A model generated the notes under the pieces. The model was not told where the DNA came from and did not search any database. It was given only the letters and a program-made list of their open reading frames with translations. A stretch of DNA of 48,346 nt from Desulfuromonadaceae bacterium UBA2294 (lineage in GTDB: Bacteria; Desulfobacterota; Desulfuromonadia; Desulfuromonadales; UBA2294), in the NCBI GenBank assembly GCA_002345625.1, contig DDWE01000010.1, forward strand, positions 1-48,346. The letters are read 5' to 3'. The position numbers were made by a program, and so were the translations under genes. Below are positions 33,285 to 41,554 of the stretch, in pieces; positions within the stretch are counted from its first letter, which is position 1; each line of letters starts with the position of its first letter.

Positions 33285-34643
33285 TCAGGAGCCCTCTATG
33301 GTTTTTTTAAGACTAAGTAAGGTAGATTGTAATTGAGAATCATTAACTTTTGTCTTATCAATTTTTTTTATGGCATGAATGATGGTTGAGTGGTCCTTGC
33401 CACCAAAATGGTCCCCGATATCCGGATAGGAAAGCGATGTCATTTGACGAGTCAGGTACATGGCTATCTGTCGGGCTTGCACTAATGCTTTGTACCTTTT
33501 TGGTGATTTAAGGTCACTTATTTTTAAACCAAAATAATTCGCAACAATTTTTTGTATCTGTTCGACTGAAACCTGACGGTCTTTTTCAACCAGAATATCC
33601 TTGAGAATATTTTTCGCCATATCAAGACTGACCGGTGTTGATGTCAGACTGGCAAATGCTCCTATCCTTATCAGGTACCCTTCAAGTTCTCTAACGTTGC
33701 TCGTTACTGAATTGGCGAGAAACTGGGCGACATCTTCCGGTAAATTAATACCGTTTTGTTCGGCTTTCATTTTAAGGATAGCTTGCTTGGTTTCGACATC
33801 AGGTGTTTGAATATCAGCAACCAAACCCCATTCAAAACGTGAACGCAATCGTTCCTCGAGTCCGGGAATTTCTTTTGGAAATTTATCAGAAGTGAGTACG
33901 ATCTGTTTATGTGAATCATAAAGTGAATTGAATGTATGGAAAAATTCTTCTTGTGTTCTTTCTTTTCCGGCAATAAATTGAATATCATCAATTAATAATA
34001 CGTCCATGGACCTAAATTTATTTCTAAATTCATCCATTTTGTTATATCGCAATGAATTTATTAATTCATTCATGAACTTTTCGGATGTATAGTAACAAAC
34101 TGAAGTTTGAGGATTATTTTTAAGAATTTCATTACCAACTGCATTTATAAGGTGAGTTTTACCAAGACCGACACCACCATAAATAAATAAGGGATTATAA
34201 GTTGTTGCCGGTTTATTGGCTACTGCCATTGCAGCAGCAAAAGCGAACTGATTGGATGACCCTGTAACAAATTCGTTAAACGTGTATTTTGTATTTAAAT
34301 TTATTGTTTGTCCACGAAGTGAAGGTGGTGAAATGACAGTATCCGCGCTGACCCTAAGGACTTCCTCTTTTTTACCTTTTTTGCTGGTGCTTGTAGTGTG
34401 TGTAGCCAGGGCAAGTTGTACCCGGTAGTTTTCACCACCGATGCTCCATATTTTTTCCTGTATCAGTGTGAAAAAGTGTTCTTCAATCCAATTTAGAATG
34501 AATTTGTTCGGTACTTGAAGTTTGATCAGATCGTCCTGAATGCCGACAAACTCGATCGGCTTGATCCACATAGAATAGTGCTGTGGATTCAAACTCTCCT
34601 CGAGTTTAGCCAGTGTATCGATCCAGATGTTATTAGACGTCAT
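33285..34643 (-). CDS. dnaA: Chromosomal replication initiator DnaA
   Basis: DnaA binds DnaA boxes and opens the origin. The protein has 452 residues. Domain I begins MTSNNIWIDTLAKLEESL. The AAA+ domain has Walker A GGVGLGKTHL, Walker B VLLIDDIQF and a sensor region LTSDKFPKEIPGLEERLRSR. Domain IV has the DNA-binding signature DHFGGKDHSTIIHAIKKI. All are intact. Two perfect DnaA boxes lie 73-104 nt upstream of its start, so it is probably autoregulated. The gene is AT-rich compared with its surroundings. Confidence 0.99.
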   Translation of the reverse strand: MTSNNIWIDTLAKLEESLNPQHYSMWIKPIEFVGIQDDLIKLQVPNKFILNWIEEHFFTLIQEKIWSIGGENYRVQLALATHTTSTSKKGKKEEVLRVSADTVISPPSLRGQTINLNTKYTFNEFVTGSSNQFAFAAAMAVANKPATTYNPLFIYGGVGLGKTHLINAVGNEILKNNPQTSVCYYTSEKFMNELINSLRYNKMDEFRNKFRSMDVLLIDDIQFIAGKERTQEEFFHTFNSLYDSHKQIVLTSDKFPKEIPGLEERLRSRFEWGLVADIQTPDVETKQAILKMKAEQNGINLPEDVAQFLANSVTSNVRELEGYLIRIGAFASLTSTPVSLDMAKNILKDILVEKDRQVSVEQIQKIVANYFGLKISDLKSPKRYKALVQARQIAMYLTRQMTSLSYPDIGDHFGGKDHSTIIHAIKKIDKTKVNDSQLQSTLLSLKKTIEGS

Positions 34644-34715
34644 GAGTGTGCACTTTGTATCAGTATTAGCATCTACTGACTACATGCAGTTGATTGTTAA
34701 AGCTTCAGATCTTGT

Positions 34716-34747
34716 TTATCCACACACTTTTTAACAGGTGTGGATAA
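34716..34747. promoter_or_regulatory. Inverted pair of perfect DnaA boxes
   Basis: TTATCCACA (34716-34724) and TGTGGATAA (34739-34747) match the consensus exactly. With one extra base each they form 10-bp inverted arms around a 12-nt spacer. They lie upstream of dnaA, suiting both origin binding and dnaA autoregulation. Confidence 0.85.
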
Positions 34748-34913
34748 ATTGACTAGGGGGCTGTAAAGTCTGAATTGATGCTGAGTTGCGCTGGTTTCAT
34801 ACCCTTGTTTTTTACGGATCAACGCTAGCAGAGGCCCCTTTTTTTTGCAAGGCTTTTTTCTTTTTTGCATCGACCTTGAATTTAAAAAAAAGAGTCTGTT
34901 TTAAGTAAAAAAC

Positions 34914-34944
34914 TTGACACAATTTTTTTACTGTGCATAGTAAT
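34914..34944 (+). promoter_or_regulatory. Probable promoter of rpmH-rnpA
   Basis: A perfect -35 TTGACA (34914-34919) is followed 18 nt later by TAGTAAT (34938-34944), a fair -10. This leaves a leader of about 105 nt before rpmH. Confidence 0.55.
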
Positions 34945-35053
34945 GCCCTTTGCTGCCCGGTTTGCGAGCCTCGCAATACGGTTCAGTAAACAGATTCTAT
35001 TAAAATATTAATTAATCGGTCAATATCCTGGCCGAGGCACAAGGAGTTGGAAC

Positions 35054-35206
35054 ATGTCGAAGCGTACTTATCAGCCAAGCAAAGTCTGCCGTAAGCGTAC
35101 CCATGGTTTCCGCAAACGGATGCAGACTAAAAACGGTCAAGCTGTTATCAAACGGCGCCGGGCTCGTGGCCGCAGCCGCCTCGTTGTCACTATCCCGACC
35201 AAGTAA
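35054..35206 (+). CDS. rpmH: 50S ribosomal protein L34
   Basis: L34 is a small basic protein of the large ribosomal subunit. The 50-residue frame begins MSKRTYQPSKVCRKRTHGFR and continues KRMQTKNGQAVIKRRRARGR, ending SRLVVTIPTK. The L34 signature (KRTYQPS, THGFR, RRRARGR) is complete. ATG start with AAGGAG 8 nt upstream. It is first in the rpmH-rnpA-yidD-yidC cluster, its almost universal place beside the origin. Confidence 0.98.
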   Translation: MSKRTYQPSKVCRKRTHGFRKRMQTKNGQAVIKRRRARGRSRLVVTIPTK

Positions 35207-35215
35207 GGGTTCTGG

Positions 35216-35605
35216 GTGTTGAGCTTGGAGTCACATCGACTACCGGCTGCCCATCGTATCAGGAAACGGCCGGAATTTCTGGAAATCCGGAAATCCGGCC
35301 GTTTACTACGAACCCCGCATTTCATAGTTCAAATCCGATGCAGGATTCTTGGTCCGACACGTCTTGGCGTGACCGTGTCACGTCGCATCGGAAATTCTGT
35401 CGTTCGTAATCGGGTCAAACGTCGCTTGCGCGAGTTTTTCAGGCTTCATTACCACTGCTTACCTGCTATGACGGACATATCCATTGTTGCCCGGTCTGGT
35501 TCGGAGCGGATGACCCATCTTGATGTGCAGCGCGAATTGGCGTGTTTGTTTGTCATACCCGAAGGAGACGTGGTCGAATGCTCAGGCAGATCGTCGTTGC
35601 GTTGA
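35216..35605 (+). CDS. rnpA: Ribonuclease P protein component
   Basis: RnpA is the protein partner of the RNase P RNA and helps mature tRNA 5' ends. The frame encodes 129 residues. Seen are LPAAHRIRKRPEFLEIRKSG (the RIRK..EF start of the family), RLGVTVSRRIGNSVVRNRVKRRLREFFR (split here as GVTVSRRIGNS and VVRNRVKRRLREFFR), and DISIVARSG. The RNR motif is intact. The start is GTG (35216) with AAGGG about 8 nt before it. It lies 9 nt after rpmH and overlaps yidD by 28 nt. Confidence 0.93.
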   Translation: MLSLESHRLPAAHRIRKRPEFLEIRKSGRLLRTPHFIVQIRCRILGPTRLGVTVSRRIGNSVVRNRVKRRLREFFRLHYHCLPAMTDISIVARSGSERMTHLDVQRELACLFVIPEGDVVECSGRSSLR

Positions 35606-35790
35606 TCCTTTTTTACCAGCGGTTTATCTCTCCGTTGACGGGTCCGTCCTGTCGTTTTTATCCGTCCTGTTCTACCTACGCGTTGCAGGCAATTGATCGT
35701 TACGGCCTTATCAAGGGCCTTTATCTGTCCCTGCGTCGTATCCTGCGTTGTCACCCCTGGCACCCTGGAGGGGTCGACCCCGTCTGTTAA
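35578..35790 (+). CDS. yidD: Membrane protein insertion efficiency factor YidD
   Basis: YidD is a small membrane-associated protein that assists YidC-dependent insertion. The 70-residue frame starts at ATG 35578 inside the end of rnpA, after GAAGGAGACG. It shows FYQRFISPLTGPSCRFYPSC, STYALQAIDRYGLIKGLYLS and RRILRCHPWHPGGVDPV, the full family signature with its conserved Cys residues. The frame is open 36 nt further upstream, but that part is not conserved. It overlaps rnpA by 28 nt and precedes yidC by 32 nt. Confidence 0.96.
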   Translation: MLRQIVVALILFYQRFISPLTGPSCRFYPSCSTYALQAIDRYGLIKGLYLSLRRILRCHPWHPGGVDPVC

Positions 35791-35822
35791 ATCCACCTGC
35801 CTTTATTCACCGGAGTTTTTAA

Positions 35823-37415
35823 ATGGAAAACAATAAGAATGTGATTATTGCCGTTCTTCTCATGCTCGCTGTGTGGTTCTATTTTAACCAGAATCAGAAA
35901 CCGGCTGATGTCCCGGACAATCAAACTGTTGCAACTACAGTGCAACCGGATGTGATTGCTCCTGCGGTTGTTACAACGGCAGTTCCTTCTATGACACCGT
36001 CTGTTGTCACTTCAGCTCCAGAGATAAAAGTTGAAATAAAGACACCGCTTTATACTGCTGATTTTAATAGTATAGGTGGACGACTTGATTCTATGCAATT
36101 GCTTAACTACGGCGCTACGGCTGCTGATAATACGGTCCCTGTTCATGTCGTAGAGGCTTCAACTCCGCGTTTGGCGACCCTCGGCTTACAGGGCAAAAGC
36201 GGTATCGACTTAAATTCCGAAACAAACTACGCATTGCTTCAAAAACCGATAAAATCCGAATTGACCGGGACGGATTCGACAGAGATCGTCTTCCGTTCAA
36301 CGGGTACCGGGATTATCATCGACCGTGTCTACACCCTGCGTGCTGATAGTTACCTTATTGGCGTCGAGACCCGCGTTATGAATACAGGCACTGCTGCACT
36401 CAGTGGTGAACTTGAAATTTCGTTGCTGCAACCCTGGGACGCATCCATCAAGAATGACATGGTTGTTTTCACCGGAGTGTCGTCTCTGGTTGATGGCAAA
36501 CTGGAACAGGTTTCGGTTGATGATTTGAAAGAAGAATCACCGACTTATGGTGCCGGGACCACCTGGACTTCCTTTGAAACGAAATACTTTATTTCGGCAA
36601 TCATTCCGACAAGCGGCGCGGCAGACAAGGTTCGTATTGTCCGTGATGGCGACATCATCCGTAATTATGTTGTGACCCCATTTTTTACAATCGCACCGGG
36701 TACTCAGCAGTCTTATTCTTATGATGCATTTTTTGGTCCGCGCGATGAGTCTATTCTAGAAGCCGTCGGGCACCAGATGACAGAAGCCATCAGTTACGGT
36801 ATTTTTACCCCGATTGCTGTCCCCCTGCTTAAAACACTGCGCTTTTTCTATGGTTATCTTGGCAACTACGGTCTCGCTATTATTCTGTTGACGGTGATTA
36901 TCAAGCTCATTTTCTGGCCGCTGACCCACAAAAGCTATGCGTCGATGAAATCGATGCAGAAACTGCAACCGGAAATGGCGAAACTTAAGGAAAAATACAA
37001 GAACGACCGCCAGCGCCAAGGGCAGGAGATGATGGAGATGTACAAGAAACATCGGGTCAACCCTATGGGTGGTTGTCTGCCGATGGTTATTCAGATTCCG
37101 GTGTTTTTTGCACTTTACCGCGTTCTTTATCAAGCAATTGAGTTACGTCATGCACCGTTTATGTTCTGGATTACTGATCTCGCCGATAAGGACCCTTACT
37201 ATATTACGCCGATTATTATGGGCGCGACGATGTTTATTCAACAGAAGTTGACGCCATCAACGGCCGACCCGATGCAACAAAAAATATTTTTGTTGATGCC
37301 GGTTATTTTTACTGCGCTGTTTCTGAATTTTCCGGCTGGTCTGGTTATCTACTGGCTGGTCAACAACCTGCTGACAATTACACAGCAGGTCTATATTCAT
37401 CGGACCATGTCCTGA
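35823..37415 (+). CDS. yidC: Membrane protein insertase YidC
   Basis: YidC inserts proteins into the inner membrane, alone or with SecYEG. The 530-residue protein has an N-terminal helix (VIIAVLLMLAVWFYF, about 6-20), then a Pro/Val/Thr-rich linker. The large periplasmic P1 domain spans about 75-330. The conserved core has FFYGYLGNYGLAIILLTVII, the cytoplasmic hairpin with KYKNDRQRQGQEMMEMYKKH, NPMGGCLPMVIQIPVFFALY and FPAGLVIYWLVNNLLTITQQ. This is the long Gram-negative form. ATG start after GGAG. The jag/khpB gene often found next is absent; mnmE follows after 45 nt. Confidence 0.98.
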   Translation: MENNKNVIIAVLLMLAVWFYFNQNQKPADVPDNQTVATTVQPDVIAPAVVTTAVPSMTPSVVTSAPEIKVEIKTPLYTADFNSIGGRLDSMQLLNYGATAADNTVPVHVVEASTPRLATLGLQGKSGIDLNSETNYALLQKPIKSELTGTDSTEIVFRSTGTGIIIDRVYTLRADSYLIGVETRVMNTGTAALSGELEISLLQPWDASIKNDMVVFTGVSSLVDGKLEQVSVDDLKEESPTYGAGTTWTSFETKYFISAIIPTSGAADKVRIVRDGDIIRNYVVTPFFTIAPGTQQSYSYDAFFGPRDESILEAVGHQMTEAISYGIFTPIAVPLLKTLRFFYGYLGNYGLAIILLTVIIKLIFWPLTHKSYASMKSMQKLQPEMAKLKEKYKNDRQRQGQEMMEMYKKHRVNPMGGCLPMVIQIPVFFALYRVLYQAIELRHAPFMFWITDLADKDPYYITPIIMGATMFIQQKLTPSTADPMQQKIFLLMPVIFTALFLNFPAGLVIYWLVNNLLTITQQVYIHRTMS

Positions 37416-37460
37416 TTGTCGTGACGCCGTACCTTTGTCGGCGTCCGTTGAAGATCGCCT

Positions 37461-38825
37461 ATGCAGCAGACTGAGCAGACTATTGTGGCTCCGGCTACGG
37501 CCGCGGGTGAAGGCGGCATCGGCATTATTCGTCTTTCCGGCTCAGAAGCCTTATCGGCTTTGTGGCGGTTTTTTAAACCGACGGCTACGGTCACCACCCT
37601 GTCGTCACATCGACTTTATCATGGTTACATCCATACAGCGGACGGGGAGCGGCTCGACGAAGTCCTTGCAGTTTACATGCGTGGCCCAAAATCCTACACC
37701 GGTGAGGATGTTGTCGAGGTACAGGGCCATGGTGGACCGCTTATTCAGCGCCGACTCCTCGATCTATTTCTTGATGCGGGTCTTCGTTTAGCCCATCCGG
37801 GCGAATTCACCTTGCGCGCTTTTCTGAATGGACGCATCGATCTGGCCCAGGCTGAGGGGGTTATCGATGTCATTCGCTCCCGGTCTGAAGCTGCCAGTCG
37901 CTTAGCTTTGCGGCAGATGGACGGCGCACTCTCTGGCCGTATTTATTCCTTTCGCGACAAACTTCTTGAATCTCTGGCTTTTATTGAGGCACACATCGAT
38001 TTCCCCGATGAGGAGATTGAGCCACCCGAACTCTCAAGGGTTGTTACTTCAGTGGTTGCCATACAACAGGGGGTTTCCAGCCTTCTTGCCGGTTTTGATC
38101 ATGGACGGGTTTTGCGTGAAGGGCTTCATGTTTTAATTCTTGGTCGACCAAATGTCGGCAAAAGCTCTCTGCTCAATGCCTTATTAGGTGAAGCACGAGC
38201 CATTGTTACCGAGATTCCCGGAACCACGCGCGACACGATTGAAGAGAGTCTGGTTCTTGGTGGTATCCCCTTGCGCCTCATTGATACGGCAGGGGTCCGC
38301 GATGCGGTCGATCTGGTGGAGGTTGAAGGGGTTCGCCGCACGCGCGAGCGCTGTTCCACTGCTGATCTTGTTTTGCTGGTTTTGGATGGGAGCACTCCAC
38401 TTCAGGATGAGGACTTTCTGGCACTTGACGCCTGTCGTGATCGCCCTCTCTTGTTGGTGCTCAACAAGGGTGATCGTGTCTGTTTGCCCCTGGTTGAGCC
38501 TTTTTCTTCTTTTTCGTCTGTTTCCATATCAGCTAAGACCGGTATGGGGCTTGATTTATTGAAACAGAAGGTCACGGAATGTTTTTCGGTCAGCGGTGAG
38601 TCGTCCGAATCATCCCTGATCTCCGATCGCCGTCATCGCGAAGCACTATTGAAGTGCCGTGTGGCGCTGGATCGGTTTATGGACGCCGTTTCCGTTCAAC
38701 CCTCACCAGAGTTTCTCGCTCTTGATTTGCGTGAGGCGTTACACTCCCTGGGTGAGATTACCGGCGAAACCACCCCTGAAGATGTTCTTGGTCAGATATT
38801 TTCCCGCTTTTGCGTTGGTAAGTGA
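37461..38825 (+). CDS. mnmE: tRNA modification GTPase MnmE (TrmE)
   Basis: With MnmG this GTPase makes the 5-carboxymethylaminomethyl modification of U34 in some tRNAs. The protein has 454 residues, normal. The N-terminal domain has ATAAGEGGIGIIRLSG. The G domain has LGRPNVGKSSLLNALLG (P-loop), TEIPGTTRDTIEE, DTAGVRD and VLNKGD. The C-terminus ends FCVGK, with the conserved Cys. It is separated from its partner mnmG by only 70 nt, which carry two parS sites. Confidence 0.98.
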   Translation: MQQTEQTIVAPATAAGEGGIGIIRLSGSEALSALWRFFKPTATVTTLSSHRLYHGYIHTADGERLDEVLAVYMRGPKSYTGEDVVEVQGHGGPLIQRRLLDLFLDAGLRLAHPGEFTLRAFLNGRIDLAQAEGVIDVIRSRSEAASRLALRQMDGALSGRIYSFRDKLLESLAFIEAHIDFPDEEIEPPELSRVVTSVVAIQQGVSSLLAGFDHGRVLREGLHVLILGRPNVGKSSLLNALLGEARAIVTEIPGTTRDTIEESLVLGGIPLRLIDTAGVRDAVDLVEVEGVRRTRERCSTADLVLLVLDGSTPLQDEDFLALDACRDRPLLLVLNKGDRVCLPLVEPFSSFSSVSISAKTGMGLDLLKQKVTECFSVSGESSESSLISDRRHREALLKCRVALDRFMDAVSVQPSPEFLALDLREALHSLGEITGETTPEDVLGQIFSRFCVGK

Positions 38826-38828
38826 GTT

Positions 38829-38844
38829 TGTTTCACGTGAAACA
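38829..38844. promoter_or_regulatory. parS centromere site 1
   Basis: TGTTTCACGTGAAACA, an exact match to the 16-bp consensus bound by ParB (Spo0J). It lies between mnmE and mnmG, about 3.5 kb before parB. Confidence 0.96.
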
Positions 38845-38866
38845 CTTTTTCCTGGTTTGGCACTGA

Positions 38867-38882
38867 TGTTTCACGTGAAACA
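38867..38882. promoter_or_regulatory. parS centromere site 2
   Basis: A second exact TGTTTCACGTGAAACA, starting 38 bp after the first and just upstream of the mnmG ribosome binding site. It sits in the leader of mnmG, so ParB spreading could affect mnmG expression. Confidence 0.96.
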
Positions 38883-38895
38883 ATGGTGAGGGAAT

Positions 38896-40770
38896 ATGGC
38901 TGGATACAATAAAACCTATGACGTTATTGTGGTGGGTGCCGGGCATGCTGGTTGTGAGGCGGCTTTGGCGGCGGCACGCTGTGGTTGTGTCACGCTGTTG
39001 TTGACGCTTGGTCTGGATACTGTTGGTCAGATGTCGTGTAATCCGGCAATTGGTGGTTTGGCCAAGGGCCATCTGGTGCGGGAGATTGATGCTCTCGGCG
39101 GTGCCATGGCGGCGAATATAGACGCAACTGGAATCCAGTTCAGGGTGTTGAATACTAAAAAGGGGCCGGCGGTTCGTGCGTCGCGGGCGCAAGCCGACCG
39201 TATGCGCTATGCCGAGCGAATGAAAGGGGTTGTTTCTTGTCAGCCGGGGCTTGATCTGAAACAGGGATCGGTGAGTCGGTTGTTGGTGAGTGGTAACCGG
39301 GTGACCGGTGTAGAGACGCGTGAGGGGATTTGTTTTAGTGGTCACAGTGTCGTGTTGACGACTGGAACTTTTATGCGAGGTCTGATCCATGTCGGGTTGC
39401 AGCACTACCCGGGGGGGCGGGCTGGCGAGCCCCCATCGGAGGGGTTGTCTGATCACTTGCGCTCTCTCGGTATGCGTGTGGGACGGTTGAAAACCGGAAC
39501 CCCTGCCCGTCTAGATCGTCGCAGTATCGATTTTAGTCGTCTTGAACCGCAGCATGGTGATGAGCTCCCTCGGCCATTTTCTGTCGATACCGTCGCTATT
39601 ACCGGACCACAGGTCCCCTGTTATATAACCTATACCAATGAAGCAACCCACGAGTTGATTCGTGGAGGTCTCGATCGTTCACCTTTGTACAGTGGGATTA
39701 TTGAAGGGGTGGGCCCGCGCTATTGTCCTTCGATCGAAGATAAGGTGGTCCGCTTCCCGGAAAAAGACCGCCATCAGGTGTTTCTTGAGCCGGAAGGCCT
39801 TGATTGTGCAGAGGTTTATCCAAACGGGGTCTCCACCTCGTTGCCGGCAGATGTGCAACTGGCTTTTCTGCGTACGATACCGGGGTTGGAGAAGGTCGAG
39901 ATTATGCGGCCGGGTTATGCTATTGAGTACGACTATGTCGATCCGAGCCAGTTGTTACCAAGTCTGGAGACCAAGGCTTTGCAGGGCTTGTTTCATGCCG
40001 GGCAGATCAATGGGACCTCCGGCTACGAAGAGGCGGCAGCTCAGGGGTTGATGGCGGGCGTCAATGCTGCTCGCCAGGTGAAGGGGGAACCCCCTCTCGT
40101 TATCGGACGGGACCAGGGTTACATCGGTGTTTTGATAGATGATTTGGTCAACCTTGGTACGGTAGAACCTTACCGGATGTTCACGTCACGGGCTGAGTAT
40201 CGACTTTTGCTGCGTGAAGATAATGCTGATTTGCGCCTGACCGAGATCGGTTATCGGGCCGGGTTAATCAGCGCTGAACGTTGGGAGCGCTATCAAAGCA
40301 AGGTGGCTGGTCTGGCTATTGGAGCCGAGCGCCTGCGCACGGTGCGGGTTGGCCCCAAGGATGTAGAGGTGTGTCGTCAACTTGGCCTTGGTGAACTGAA
40401 AAATGGCGCAAGTCTGGTGGAGTTGCTGCGGCGACCGGATTTGGGAATTGATGCGGTAGCTGCGCTTGATCCCGAGTTGCAGGGCCTTCGTGCTGATGTG
40501 CTCGAGCAGTTGGAGATCGGGGTGAAGTACGAGGGGTATATAACCCGTCAAATGGAGCAGGTGGAGCGTTTTCGTCGATTGGAGTCGGTCGTGATTCCTG
40601 GCGATTTCGTTTATGTTGGTCTTTCGGGGCTGTCGGCCGAGGTGCAGGAGAAGCTCGCACAGGCCAAACCCTTGACTCTTGGGCAGGCATCGCGCATCCC
40701 GGGTGTGACGCCGGCAGCCATCTCTATTCTCTCTGTTTTGTTGAGGCGCCGTGATGGATCTGCTGGTTGA
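38896..40770 (+). CDS. mnmG: tRNA uridine-5-carboxymethylaminomethyl synthesis enzyme MnmG (GidA)
   Basis: The FAD-dependent partner of MnmE in tRNA U34 modification. It has 624 residues. The FAD site is VVGAGHAGCEAALAAARCG (about 13-31). Conserved stretches include MSCNPAIGGLAKGHLVREID, the Cys-containing GRAGEPPSEGLSDHLRSLG region, FHAGQINGTSGYEEAAAQG and FTSRAEYRLLLREDNADLRL. ATG start with GAGG shortly before. Its last 17 nt overlap rsmG. Confidence 0.98.
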   Translation: MAGYNKTYDVIVVGAGHAGCEAALAAARCGCVTLLLTLGLDTVGQMSCNPAIGGLAKGHLVREIDALGGAMAANIDATGIQFRVLNTKKGPAVRASRAQADRMRYAERMKGVVSCQPGLDLKQGSVSRLLVSGNRVTGVETREGICFSGHSVVLTTGTFMRGLIHVGLQHYPGGRAGEPPSEGLSDHLRSLGMRVGRLKTGTPARLDRRSIDFSRLEPQHGDELPRPFSVDTVAITGPQVPCYITYTNEATHELIRGGLDRSPLYSGIIEGVGPRYCPSIEDKVVRFPEKDRHQVFLEPEGLDCAEVYPNGVSTSLPADVQLAFLRTIPGLEKVEIMRPGYAIEYDYVDPSQLLPSLETKALQGLFHAGQINGTSGYEEAAAQGLMAGVNAARQVKGEPPLVIGRDQGYIGVLIDDLVNLGTVEPYRMFTSRAEYRLLLREDNADLRLTEIGYRAGLISAERWERYQSKVAGLAIGAERLRTVRVGPKDVEVCRQLGLGELKNGASLVELLRRPDLGIDAVAALDPELQGLRADVLEQLEIGVKYEGYITRQMEQVERFRRLESVVIPGDFVYVGLSGLSAEVQEKLAQAKPLTLGQASRIPGVTPAAISILSVLLRRRDGSAG

Positions 40771-41422
40771 ATTGAGACGGCAGTTATCGGTTCTTGATCT
40801 GCCGGTCTCGGAGACCGCGATGGGGCGGCTTATCTGGTTGCAGACAGAACTGCTCCGCTGGAATCGCACACACAATCTGACAGCGATCACCGACCCCCGT
40901 GAGGCGTTAGAGAAGCATCTGGTCGATTCACTGACCCTGTTGCCTTATCTCCCGGACACTGGCCGCATACTCGACATCGGTTCGGGGGGTGGTTTTCCTG
41001 GTCTGCCGGTGAGTATTGTCCGACCGGAACTCGATGTGGTTTCGGTTGATGCCGTGGAGAAAAAAATCGCTTTTCAACGTCATGCCTCCCGCCGTCTGGG
41101 TTTGACCGGTTTTCACCCCTGGCATGGACGGATCGAGAAGTTGGCGGCAGAAAGCTTAAGTGCTGGTGGTTTTGATCTGATCGTCGCCCGTGCATTCACT
41201 TCGTTGTCCGGTTTTGTTGAAATGGCTCTTCCTTATCTTGGAGAGGGTGGACGACTCATCGCAATGAAGGGCCCGGAGGGTGAACGCGAGTTGTTAGAGG
41301 CTGGTAACTGGCTGAGCGAGCGCGCTGTCGTCTGTGAGCAACGGGTTGTGTTACAACTTCCGGTTTCAAAAGCCCGGCGCTGTTTATTGATTCTGAGTCA
41401 AAAGCACAAGATATTGCAGTAA
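40754..41422 (+). CDS. rsmG: 16S rRNA (guanine527-N7)-methyltransferase RsmG (GidB)
   Basis: RsmG methylates G527 of 16S rRNA with S-adenosylmethionine. The 222-residue protein has WNRTHNLTAITDPREALEKH, the motif I segment ILDIGSGGGFPGLPVSIVRP (about 75-94), and ARAFTSLSGFVEMALPYL. It starts at ATG 40754, overlapping mnmG by 17 nt; a GTG one codon upstream is also possible. It is the last gene before a terminator-like hairpin (41472-41507). Confidence 0.96.
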   Translation: MDLLVELRRQLSVLDLPVSETAMGRLIWLQTELLRWNRTHNLTAITDPREALEKHLVDSLTLLPYLPDTGRILDIGSGGGFPGLPVSIVRPELDVVSVDAVEKKIAFQRHASRRLGLTGFHPWHGRIEKLAAESLSAGGFDLIVARAFTSLSGFVEMALPYLGEGGRLIAMKGPEGERELLEAGNWLSERAVVCEQRVVLQLPVSKARRCLLILSQKHKILQ

Positions 41423-41471
41423 TAGAATGAAATAAATACAACATGTTGATTGTTGTCGATGAATACGCTGT

Positions 41472-41507
41472 CGGGGCTTTTTTGACATTCCAAAAACGCC
41501 CCGTTTT
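41472..41507 (+). terminator. Intrinsic terminator after rsmG, upstream of parA
   Basis: CGGGGC and GCCCCG enclose a further TTTTTG/CAAAAA stem with one mismatch and a 6-nt loop, followed by TTTT. The hairpin also contains TTGACA (41482-41487) and is followed by TGCTAGTCT, an extended -10-like sequence, so a parA promoter may overlap it. Confidence 0.65.
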
Positions 41508-41554
41508 GTGCTAGTCTCTCGGCTCGCTTAACGAGAAGAAAGAAGAGGAGAGGC

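Larger units (their letters stand above)
34644..35053. other. oriC: Putative replication origin segment (dnaA-rpmH intergenic)
   Basis: A 410-nt gap without genes between divergent dnaA and rpmH. It contains two perfect DnaA boxes in inverted orientation (34716-34747). An AT-rich tract with several T- and A-runs (about 34840-34930) could serve as the unwinding element, and the rpmH promoter also lies there. A small 6-bp stem, TTGCGA-GCC-TCGCAA, lies just downstream. Strand switching of genes around it supports an origin. Only two perfect boxes were seen; weaker boxes were not scored. Confidence 0.6.

Noticed and set aside
34840..34930. A small RNA or tRNA in the origin gap
   Set aside because: Runs of A and T without a stable fold or cloverleaf; better explained as a DNA unwinding tract and promoter.
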